From positions 2,515,037 to 2,579,036 of the forward strand of contig SDUX01000004.1 in the NCBI GenBank assembly GCA_008729055.1: a DNA stretch of 64,000 nucleotides, in the 5' to 3' direction. The notes beneath the pieces are model-generated. The model searched no databases, was not told the origin of the DNA, and saw nothing but the letters and a program-made list of their open reading frames with translations. Source of the DNA: Pyropia haitanensis. Taxonomy: Eukaryota; Rhodophyta; Bangiophyceae; Bangiales; Bangiaceae. Made by a program: the position numbers and the translations under genes. Positions 42,952-53,213 of this stretch are shown piece by piece (positions within the stretch are counted from its first letter, which is position 1; the number at the start of each line of letters is the position of its first letter).

Positions 42952-43759
42952 ATGGGCGCTCTCGCCACCCGTCGCGGACCGGGACTGGCCGTCGTGGCTA
43001 CCGCGGCGGCCGCCGTCGCCGCCGCGGCGGCGGCGGCCGCCGCGGTCGCGACGGCCTCCGTCATCCCCGCCGCCGTGGTAGCCACACCCGCCGCTTCGCG
43101 GCCGCGAGACTTGACCGCGGCCGCCGCCAGCCGGCCGCCCCGCCCCGAGTGGGTCCGGACGGTGCGGCCGGCGGGCGCGACCGGCACCGCCGCGAGGGGG
43201 GACGACGTCGCCAGTGGCGGGCGCGGTCGCGGCGGCGGCCATGACGGCGTCGGTGGCGGTGGCAGACACGGTGGCGGCTGCCACTGTGACTGCGGCGGCA
43301 GCAGCGGCAGCGGCAACGAAAACGGCGGCGGCGGCGGCGGCGGCGACAGGGGCGGTGGCGGCACGGCCACGACCCCCCCGTCCGTCGTCCGACCAGCAGG
43401 GGTGCTGGTGCCCCCCGCCACCCGGCCCGCCGTGCGCGTTGCTCCCACCGGCGGCGACGGCGACGCCGCCGCCGGCGAGCCCGCCGATGGAGCAGACGGC
43501 CAGCGCACCCCCGGCGGGCGCCTCGTCGACGCGCTGCGCCGGCTGGGGCGCCCGTGGAACGGCCCGCCCGCCGACGACGCCGGCCGAGACACCGCCGCCG
43601 CCGGCGCGTATGGCGACGGCCTCGAGGCGTTTCGGTCGCAGCTGCCGATGGCCAGTGACGGCGTCGGCGCCACCGGCGGCAGTGTTGACAGCCGCGGCAA
43701 CGGGGAAAGCGGAGTGGGGGGGGTGCAGCGCCCGCCGCCCACCCACTGGACCGTCCCCT

Positions 43760-43791
<32 letters not shown>

Positions 43792-45483
43792 AGCCGCCCA
43801 TCGACGGAACGTCGCTCCGCGTTTGCCGCGACGACGGGACGCCTCGTTCCCGGCGGCGGCGCAGACGGCGGTGTCGCGACAACAGCGACCGTGACGGCGC
43901 CGCCCGCAGCTGCGACCGCCGAGCCGCGGCCGGCCGTGTCGGCCAGCTGGGCCCTCCCCGCGTCGCTGCTCATCACCTCCCCAACGGCGAGCGTCGGGTC
44001 TCTGCCACCGCCTCCGCTGGCGGTCACGGAGAGATGGAGGGGTGGAGCGCCGGCCGCAGGCGCGGGCACCCTGACCGCGTCGGGAGCCGCAGCGGCAGCG
44101 GCGGGGATGGAGGCGTCGGTGGCGGCGGCGACAGAGCGTGATGCGGGGGGCGCGGTGCCGCCAGGGACGGCACCAGGGGCGACGGGGGCGCCCGTAGCGG
44201 CGGCGCTGACCGTCACGACGGCCTCCCCGCCGGTGACCTCCGAGCCGCCTTCGGCGGTGGCGTCGACCAACTGGGCCCTCCCCGCGTCGCTGCTGATCTC
44301 CTCCCCAACGGCAAACGTCGGGTCGCTGCCGCCACCGCCGCGGGAGGTCTTGGAGGGGGTGGCAGGGGGGTTGGCTGCCGCGCGCGCGGCTACCCTAGCA
44401 GCGCCGGCGGCGCCGGCGCCGGCGACGGCGACGTCGGCTACATCGACGCCGACCGGCGTGGGAGCGGGGACGGAGGCGCCCGTCGCGACGACGACAGCGG
44501 GTGACGTGGGGGGTCTGGCGGCCACAGGGGCATCGACGGCGTCCCAGGGGGGCGGGGTGTCGGCAGCCCCGCCGCTGGGGCCACGAGAGGTAGTGGTGGT
44601 GGCCGCCCTCGGCGGGGGTGCCGCCCCGACGGCGGCCGGCGCGGACCCCCCCGCAGTGGCGGCAGCGGCGGTGGTGGCGCCCTCCGTGTCGCCACTGCCG
44701 CCAACGCCACAGCCGCCGACGCCCATGCCGCTGCCGCCGCCCCTGTTCGTGCGCGTCGGCAGCGCGCCCGCCGCCGTCACCGCCGCCGTCGCTGCCGACG
44801 TTGCCGCCACCGAGCACCCGCCCGACGGCGGCGTGCCGGTCCACGGCGGCGTCCCCTCCACCGCCGCCACCCCCGTCGCGACCGTCGCGGCGGTCGAAGC
44901 GGCGGGGCGGGGCCCGGCACCCTCCACGCCGCCGCCACAGCCGCCGCGGCCGACGGCCGCGGCAGCGGTCGCCGCCCCGACGCCGCCGCTGCCGGTGCTG
45001 GCCGCCCCCAACGGACAGCATTTGCGGGCGCCAGCGTCGCCGCCGGCGCCCGTCGGTTCGACAACCATCCCAACGTTGCCGGTGCGACCACCGCAGACGG
45101 GGCTGCCGCAGTCGGCGACGGTGGCAGGGGTGGCTCCCGGCGGAGCCAGCGTGGCACCACCGTCCCCGCCGCTGCCGCCGCCGCCGCCCATCGACGGCAC
45201 CCCGGCGGCGGTGGCGCCAGCGCCAACGGCCATGCCGGCAGGGGCGCCAGCACCCGCGGCGGTACCGGCGGCGCCAGCGGCAGGGACGGCTCCCGATGTC
45301 ACGATGACGCGGCGCGGGGCGGCGACGTCGCCACCCGCCGGCGGGCGCGGCCAGCGGGGGCTCCTCAGCCGCGCCAGCCGGCGGCTCGCCGCGGCGGTCG
45401 CCGCGTTGCGCACCGACGATGGGGACGAGGCGGCGACCGCGGGGGTGCCTGCTTCGCATGGGCGGCTCGTCGCATCGTTATGA
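42952..45483 (+). CDS. Large secreted low-complexity (Ala/Pro/Gly-rich) protein
   Basis: Encodes 843 aa without interruption. Residues about 8-48 are hydrophobic Ala/Val-rich (GLAVVATAAAAVAAAAAAAA), a signal peptide or anchor. The rest is Ala/Pro/Gly/Thr/Val-rich, resembling extensin- or mucin-like wall proteins. A duplicated module stands out: WALPASLLITSPTASVGSLP (from 43950) and WALPASLLISSPTANVGSLP (from 44271). Of nine base differences over 27 aligned codons, six are silent in this frame, which argues that this strand, and not the equally open antisense frame (42597-45812), is translated. The C-terminus (RASRRLAAAVAALRTDDGD) is more ordinary. A TGTACATGTGTACGTGTGTA cluster at about 45715-45735 may be the 3' signal. 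No family recognised. Confidence 0.6.
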
Positions 45484-45803
45484 AGCCAGGTGGCGGTGTA
45501 GACAGGAAGGAGTGTCGAGGATGGCGTGGGATAGCCCAATGGCGCGATGGCGTCGATACGACGTCGAGCGCAAAGAAAAAAGGATGTGTGGGCGGAAACG
45601 GGAGACGGGAGGGGACTGTCGAGAATGGCTTCGGCGCCGTAATGGTGTAGGTCAAATTGCAGGCTGTACGATGCTACTCGGTCTTTTCTTGACTCCGTCA
45701 ATCGCGAACCGTGCTGTACATGTGTACGTGTGTAGGTTTGGGATTCTCTCCCCGCACGTGGTGTAAGGTCACGTATTTTACGTGATCTCATGCGCGGTTT
45801 AGC

Positions 45804-46407
45804 TGTGATCACACGTCACGCCCTGGACGAGAGGGGCGTGATCGGGGGCGTTATGGGACAGTAAGTCTTGAACACAAGTACAACACCTGACATGCAAAAA
45901 CGGAGGGAGTTGCAAGCAGCGGGGCGCGGCGAAAGAGCAGGTCCCACGGGCTGGCCCCCCAAACCTGGAAGCCTTTCTCTGAGAGCGTCGCGCAGACGAG
46001 GCAGACCGACGGCGAAGACGCCGACGAGCCGCCACTCCCACCGCCGCCAGCCGAGAAGGCGGCCGCGGTAGCGGCGACGGCGGAGGTGGTCGCCCGGCCC
46101 TGCCGAGAGTCGCGGCCACGTGCGGCAGCGGCGGACCAGGCGGGGCGGGTGGCACTGGCGGGTCACGGGCGACAGCACCGGTAGTGCTGCTGCGCAATGT
46201 CTTCGACTCCTCGTGGTACCTACAAGGTGCGATCAGGAAGTATGGTTGAGGCCAGGAGGCGAGACCCATTGTGATACAACGGGTGCTACAATGTATTGAG
46301 TTGACGTTCTACTTTGCGTGTGAGACATGGACAAAAGGGCGTAATTACGACGTGATCGGGCGTGATCGTTTGTGATCGCACGTCACGCCCTGGTTTTGGG
46401 GGCGTGA
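45804..46407. repeat. Pair of hairpin-forming direct repeats
   Basis: TGTGATCACACGTCACGCCC (TGG) at 45804-45826 recurs as TGTGATCGCACGTCACGCCC (TGG) at 46371-46393, 22 of 23 identical. Each is followed after a few bases by GGGGCGTGA (45833 and 46399), so each copy can fold TCACGCCC against GGGCGTGA. Further CGTGATCG copies lie at 46350-46369. The ~545 bases between are lower GC with no convincing gene. They could be paired regulatory sites or long terminal-type repeats of a decayed insertion. Confidence 0.6.
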
Positions 46408-49400
46408 AACCCAACCCTACCGTGCTGGCCTTGCCTGACCAACTTACTCTCCACCGGCACCTGCACGAGGGGTCACGTGTCGGAACTATCCAGAGCGAAT
46501 ACCATTGACACCACCTGTAATTGGCATAACTAATTACACAAACATCGATTCGGACACGTCTCGATTTGGGACAGCCTCCACCACTGCCGCCGCCGCACGT
46601 GGACGCACCGCACCGCCTGTCGACGAAGAGGGGAAGTAGCCGTCGGCAGCCAAGAGTCGGCGGGATGGCCACGTGGCGATACACCCAGCACCTGCGACGC
46701 CCCAAACTCGTTGGCTCACGGCCCGCCATGGAGGTGTCCGCCACGGGTGCGACCCAGAGGGAGGTCCGCGAGCTCGGAGTTGTGTTGTTGTGCCCCTTCT
46801 TCACCGTAGTGTGAGGCCTGCCAGACAGGCTCCCGTCCCATGCACACACGCGTTCTGAGTTTTGAATAGGACCCTTTAGATGAAATTTGATTAGACCTTG
46901 ACGAGCTGCCACATTTTCGATACATTTTCAAATGTTCAGAACACTAGTCAATATGTCATATAAGTATATAAGTTCGCTGTTGTGCTGGGCTTATCAAGCT
47001 TTCTCTTCTATTGATTCCTTCTTGCTTGCAGCTGCCGCCCCTTCCGCGTCTGACTGGAGAGGCAGCCGCCGACTCTGCCCTTCGGCCGGTACATAGTGGA
47101 GCGCATCGCCGCACTCCAACCCAGCGGTCGCTGATACGGCCGGCGGGCGACGGTGCCTCCCGCCCCGGCCGCGGGTCGCACCTTCTGCCGCCAGGTACCC
47201 CCCACCCGGCACCCAGGGCCCCCCGCTCGCAGCCCCCTCCGCCCTCTACCAGCCCGCAACGCCGCAATCAGCCCATTTAACCAACCCCTGTCTCCAGGAT
47301 CACCACTTCACAGCTAGCGCCCGCTCCCTCGTCTGCCGCCGTTGGCTCCCGCCGCTAGCCCCTCCCCACGCCTCCGGCCGCCGCCGACGCAGGCGGACGC
47401 TCTCCGCGGCATCGCATCCCCCCCCCCACCCCCATCCACTTCCGCCTGTTGCCATCCCCTAACCCTCTGTTGGCCGCCGCCGACCGCCACCAGCCGCCAG
47501 CGGGACGGGCGCCCGCCCTCCATCGGCCGGCAACCGCTGCCCCGCCTGCGGCCGCTGGCGACCACCACTACTAATTTCTATCCCCGCCGCGAGCTTCTGC
47601 AGCGGCAGTCAGCTCCCCCCATCCGGCCGGCGGCGGCCTCTCCGGCAGCGGCGGCCGCGGCGCGCCACCAACCCCAACCCCCGCCGGCAGCGGCTGCCCC
47701 CCGACGCCAGGCGCTAGCGATACCGACACCCAACCCCCTTTTGCCGGCGGCCCCCCGCCGGCCTGTGGGCGCTGGTAGACGCCACCAGATTGTTACCTGT
47801 TGGCGGACTGCCGCCGCCGCCGGCGGACGCCCCCAACCGGCGAGTGTTCTCCTCGCATCATCTCAACCAGAACTAGTATTTACGTACATGACGAATTGAA
47901 AGCACACGAGTGCGACCTCAGCAGTCCCCTCTCGGTCCAAAATAAGTCCGACCAACTGAGGACACTCCTAAAAGACGTCCCCCTTTCCCAGGTTTGAAGT
48001 AATCTTTCATAAAGCTTGACACCGATCAAAAACAGCTGTAAGTTGTGTATCCCAGAGGTTTTACTGGCTGATGCTGTTTCAAGCCCGAGCGCTGTGTGCC
48101 GCTACATACAGGCTGCGGCTCAGAGCGGTCGACAGCTCGCGCCCCCATCCATCAGTTACACCACGCATCGTCCCCTCCTCGACTTCTATTGGTAGGATGA
48201 AATCGGGCCCTCGTGTGTGCATGGGACGGGAGCCGCCAGACAGAGCTCACCCCCGTGAGAGCAGCGTGTAGGTGGGACGGAGACTGAAAAGAACAGGAAC
48301 TGCGATGGGGCGTCCGCGACGATTGCGTGCATCACCGCGCGACGGCCCAGCGAAGAAGAGAGACACAGGGAAGGAGAAAAAAATCCGCGACAGGGACGCG
48401 TCGCACAGGTCGTGTCCACGCGGGCCAGTCCCCGGAACGAGGTTCTGCGCCGGGTCCGCCTGTCGGCCAACAGCCACTCAGCAGCGCCTGCCGTCCACCC
48501 CCTTTGTCGACGTCCCAGCTATCCGCCGTACGGCGTGACTGCGTGGCCGCCGCAGCACGCTTTTGCGTGTCTCTGTGGCTGGCATGACACGGCCGGTCCA
48601 GGGACCCCCAAGCACGTTCGCTGTTGGTTTCGCGGCGAGGAGGGGGAGGCCAACCTTTGCACGCCCGCGTCCGTGGCCGCGGCCGGCAAGAGTGACTCGG
48701 GCGACGGCTCGACGGCCCCGGGGGGTGGAGGTTGGAGCTCGCGCCCACGCCCACCACTTGAGCGGGCCGCTTGGCGCGGACAACGCTCGGTGCCCCCTTG
48801 TGGTGGGACAGTTGACCAAGGGCCCGTGAAGGAGCCCGACAAAACGGGTGCGTCGGGGCCCACATCAATGCAAGGATCCATCCTAGCAATCTGGACTCCG
48901 CTCCTCCCTCGGGCGAGCCCTGAGCCGCACAAATCAACGGTGCGCGCCTCCGCCGTTGGACCCCGGGCCTCTGGGCTCGCAAGAAAACCAGACACGTCCG
49001 ATCGGAGCTGTCTCCCCTGCCTCGTGCGACGGGCGGGGACCCAAGCCCAGTTGGCGGTTGCCAGGGCCGCTGCGGGCTGCCGGAAACGGGGGTGGTGGAC
49101 CGCCTGATCAAGACCTGTTTCTCAGACCATCCCGCCGCCCTGTCCGAACATAAGAACATGGGCGCTGTCGGCGTCGCCACACCCTCCCCTCTGATCCTCA
49201 GTTGGTTCCTAGCCGATTTGCGCTGTCCGACGCTCACGCCCGCGCGCAGCCCTGCCGCCGCAGGCAGCCAATCCTTTTGGTTATCTGCTCTCGCAGGCGC
49301 CGTTTCCCATTGGCCAGCCTTCCCCGGCGCGGCCGGCATGACACGCTGCATTTCTGCAGGCCGATTGGCGCAGCCCGTCCAAGTGGGTGACACAGCAGGG

Positions 49401-50606
49401 ACGGGCCGGTTGGCCCCGAACAGCAAATCGAGTCGGCCCCCAGCTCCAGGCAAGGGGGGGGGTACTGACCGGCGTGTCTGCGGTTGCGGGGGGGGGGGAG
49501 GGGGCTGCCACACTCCGTCGGACGCCCCCCTCACCGCTGGGCTCCTGAAGCTAGAAGTGGGCGGGGCCCCCCTCTGGAGTGGCCAACGGGCGGGGGGTGG
49601 GGGACGCCCCTCGGGCGGGCGCAGCCCAACTGCCGCACTTCGGCCGTCGCCCGGTGTGGTATGCGTTGTGGGCGGGAGGCGTGCGGCTGTCGCCCCGTCG
49701 CGCGACCCCGGTCGTCTGTGTGACCTACACGAGGGTTTCACGGCCGTCGCTGGGCTATCCCCCGCAGCCGCCGCCACCCGCGGTGCCTCCATCGGCGGCA
49801 GGTGCATACGAGCACACTCGCTCCGTGCGTTGATAAAGCGTCGGCGGCCCGGGCCGGGCCATCACGTGCTGCCTGGCTCTCCTTTCTCTCCACACGCACA
49901 CCGTCGTCGTGGCTTGCGCACCAACCCTCTCGTGGTTTGCGCTCCGCGTGTGCACGACGTCGGCGCGCCGGTGCTTGCCGTGTGGAGGCGCCGCGCAAGC
50001 CCTCCCCGCGTGTTTGGGAGGAGCGGGGCAGGCGGCAGGGGGGCGGCGACCCGACGGGGGCGGTCGTTGAGCCCGAGCCCGGAGGGGCTCGTCGATCTTG
50101 TGTACCTGCTGTTTGGTGCCGCGGCGGGCGCCAGCTGTGTTGGAGCCCGCTCTCCTCGCGGGGCTGCGCTGCCCCTGCGCCCGTGCTCTCCCCTCGCCTG
50201 GTGTGCTGCTAGGCGGTGATCGCGTGTTGCCCGGGTGAACTAAACTGGGGACGGCCTCTGCCTCTCCCGATCTATCCTTTTTGCAGCGGGATTGTCTTTT
50301 TTTCTTTTGTTTTTTCCTTCCGTGGGTGGTGGGTCGTCTCTCTTGCCTTTGCTGACCTGGAGCTCAGCGGTGGGCGTTTTTTTGCTCTTGCATAAAGCTA
50401 TAGCACAACTGGACGCACGCCGAGGTCCCCGGTTCTTCCTGTCTTCCTTGTCTTGGCTTCTTCCCGACCTTCCTGTGCGTGACCCGTTGTGCCATTGCTG
50501 TTCAAGATTAGGCGGGCCCGGTCGTCGTCCTTGACGCGATATTTTCCCGCACCGAGGTCAGCGCCTGCTCTACCTGGGCGGCTGACCCGGGCGCCCGTCG
50601 TCGATC
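46408..50606. other. Intergenic region; long antiparallel ORFs of doubtful value
   Basis: 46408-47030 is the most AT-rich part of the window (for example around 46900-46990). A Pro/Ala-rich plus-strand ORF (47342-47899) lacks motifs. Two long antiparallel frames, 48332-49807 (minus, 491 aa) and 49092-50219 (plus, 375 aa), have mixed composition but no recognised domain; their overlap means at most one is real there. From 50220 to 50606 the plus strand is T/C-rich (TTTTTTTCTTTTGTTTTTTC near 50298), probably the leader of the next gene, with a potential splice acceptor TTTTTGCAG near 50278-50286. Confidence 0.35.
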
Positions 50607-53213
50607 ATGGGGATGATACGGGCGACGGATGCCGTTGGGGAGGCGACGTCGGCAACCCTGCCGCGCCCTCCGCCCGTCATGGGGCCCCCTCACGAGGTTG
50701 CGGTTCAAGACAAGACCCTTCATCGCGGGGAGGTGGTGGAGAGCGGCGTCGCAGCCGCGTCGGCGGCGGACCGGGCACAGCTTTACCTGTCGTCGATGGA
50801 CTTCGTGCTTACTAAGGGCATCTCGGACCGGTGGTGTACCAAGTACGGGGAACTTGTGGCATGGCATCGGGAGCACGGCACGTGCAGTGTGCCCAAGTCA
50901 CAAGGCCAGCTCGGGCGATGGGTGGCCCGCCAGCGTGAGCTCCATAAGCGTGACGAGCTCGAGCCTGCCCGGGAGCACGCGCTGAATCGGCTCGGCATTG
51001 TGTGGGATACGGCGGAGACGCAGTGGGAGCTGCGCATCCAGCAGCTGATAGCATACCGGGCGGCCCATGGGACAGCATGCGTCCCGATTGCCGATGGGGA
51101 GCTGGGCGCGTGGACGGCCAAGCAGCGGCAGCTGCACGCGAAGGGCCGCCTCCTTCCCGCCCGCTATGAGCGACTGGCAGAGTTGGGGTTTGTGTTCAAC
51201 ATGCCCGCGAGTGACTGGGACGCGCAGGTAAGTGCGACGGTCCTAGGTGTTCTTTTCTTTTGTCTGCTATGTGTGGGAGATTGGGATACCACCCGCTTAG
51301 GCGGACACATGACGCCTTCAACCTCTGAAACGAGACTCAATGTCAAGTGCTGACCATGGCTCCCTTGCTCGCAATTTGGTGCTGTGGTGTGGGCTTCGTG
51401 TGTGTTGGACGCTGCTTGCTTCCGGTGGTGCGCTCAGTACGACCGCCTGGTGGAGTGGAAGGCCAAGCATGGCCACACGCGGGTGCCGTTTGTCGCGGGC
51501 GAGCTTGGGTGGTGGGTGAATACCCAGCGCCAGTCCGAGCGCAAGGGTCGGCTACTTCCCAAGCGTAAGGCCAAGCTCGACGCCATTGACTTTTGCTTTT
51601 ACCCTCAGGAGCGGGTGCGGCCGCTTGGCGGCGCAGGCAAGGGCGTGGCGGGGACGGGCGCGGCGGAGGCCCCGGGCAGCCCCCCAGCTGACCGTGATGA
51701 GACCACCCGGACGGTTGCCGTCGGCGCCCATGGCGGTGCGTCTGCCGCGGCGGGCGTCCCTTCCGTGGCTACTGGCGCAGCGGCGATCTGCAAGAAGCGC
51801 AAGGGCGAAGCTGTTGGCGTCTCTACGGGCCGACGACCTGCCGGCGCATCGTCGCCACCGCGGCGGCCGGCGCCGATCGCCGCTGCCCACCCGCCCTATG
51901 TGGCCTCGGCCACCCACTACCGGCAGCAGGTAGCGGCGCACGGTCTTGACGCGCCTCCGCCCCCCCCACCGTCCGTGTGCGCGGGGGTGCTGCCGCTGCT
52001 TGTTGACGGTGGCCGCTCCGAGGCAACAACTGTTGGCACTCTACCGCGGGCCACCAGCGACGGGTTCCTGCGTGTCCAGGACCCAGGTGTGGTGGGTGGT
52101 GGGCTGCCAGGGCCTTGGGGACTCGCGCGAGTCCAGACCGAGGCGGCAGGGGCGGAGCCTCGTCGCACGACGAGCTGGGAGGCCCCTATCGCCAGCGGAA
52201 CGACCCCAGTGGTATTGTCGACGAGTCCGTGGGCCGTATTGCCGTCGGCTGCCCCTGGCCAAGCGACTCCGCTGCCGGGTCTGCCTGGGGGCGACGTGAC
52301 GCAGCCCCGACTGGGTTCCACCAAGACGGTGCAGCAGCCGGCGCCGTCTCGGATGGCCGGACCGTTCCCGCAGTTCCGTGCCTTTGGCGAGCCAGTCCCA
52401 GCCGTTGCCGTCCGGGCGGTGCCCGTGCGGGAGCAGCAGCTGCAGTCCCCTCGACCGACGCCGGCCACCGGCGCGTACCCTCCTTCTCCGTCGGACCGCT
52501 TCCTTGTGCGCCCGCGCTCGCCTGCGTCGTCGTCGTCGTCGTCTTCCTCTTACGCGGGGATTGACATGGGCCATCACCGCCGCTTGCCACTTCCGCTTTC
52601 CTCCTACGTGCCACCCCAGGGTATCCCCTCTGTGAGGCACCCGCCGAGCCGTGCTGATGTGTCGGCTGAGCTATCTGCTCCCGGACCGACGCCCGCAACG
52701 CCGCACACGACGTCGACCGGGAGCTCGTCTTCGCCACCTCCGGCCGTGCCACCTGGCCAGCCTCTCTTTCCGTCCCTGCCGCTGCCTCCACCAGCCGCCC
52801 TCCTAAGCTGGTCAGGGGCCCCCGCTAGTGGCGGGATGTCCCTGTCGCCACCTGTCTTCACTTCACGCGGGACCGTCTCGTCTCCAACGGACGGCTCGCG
52901 GCGACCAGCGCCACCCAAGCTGCCACCCTTCTCCTCTCTCCTGTCGGGGACTGCCCGAGCTGCTCCCGCGCCGATTGGCTTGACTCCGACCGCGTCAGCT
53001 CCACTGGCTTCTGGCGCGGCTGGCCCTGTCACTACGTGGCGGTCTGAATCGACACCTGTGCGTGACAAGGATGGCTTGCCCGCCGCTGCTGCTCCCTTCC
53101 CAGCAGGGTCTCTTGCACCCCGCAGTGGCGGTGGCGCGTGGTTGTCCGGGCAAGACCGTGAGCCAGCGCCTCCTCCTTCCAGCGCTCAGCTGGTGGCGGC
53201 ACCTCGCCATTGA
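50607..53213 (+). CDS. Protein with three helicase-associated (HA) domains
   Basis: Spliced: exon 1 50607-51227, exon 2 51438-53213, giving 798 aa. Three HA-type repeats of ~62 residues lie at about 73-134 (WCTKYGELVAWHREHGTCSV…LGRWVARQRELHK), 137-198 (LIAYRAAHGTACVP…LGAWTAKQRQLHAKGRLLP) and 202-265 (YDRLVEWKAKHGHTRVP…LGWWVNTQRQSERKGRLLP). All show the family pattern of Trp, HG..xVP, LGxW, QR and basic residues. The remaining ~530 residues are Pro/Ser/Ala/Thr-rich and presumably disordered. No helicase motifs are present, so this is a stand-alone HA protein, probably nucleic-acid binding (nuclear by inference). The start follows a T-rich leader; a second ATG two codons later is possible, and a further upstream exon cannot be excluded. 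Confidence 0.85.
51228..51437 (+). other. Intron, 210 bp, GT-AG, phase 0
   Basis: The donor is GCGCAG|GTAAGT and the acceptor GGTGCGCTCAG|TAC. Removing it joins DWDAQ to YDRLVEW, restoring the third HA repeat, which aligns with the other two. The retained intron contains an in-frame stop (TGA at 51350-51352). It is the only confidently identified intron in the window. Confidence 0.9.

Noticed and set aside
42597..45812. 1071-aa minus-strand ORF antisense to the secreted protein
   Set aside because: Substitutions between the internal duplicates are mostly silent in the plus frame and mostly amino-acid changing in this one.
48332..50219. Antiparallel ORFs of 491 and 375 aa as genes
   Set aside because: No domain, no leader pattern, and they overlap each other; length alone is not evidence at this GC content.
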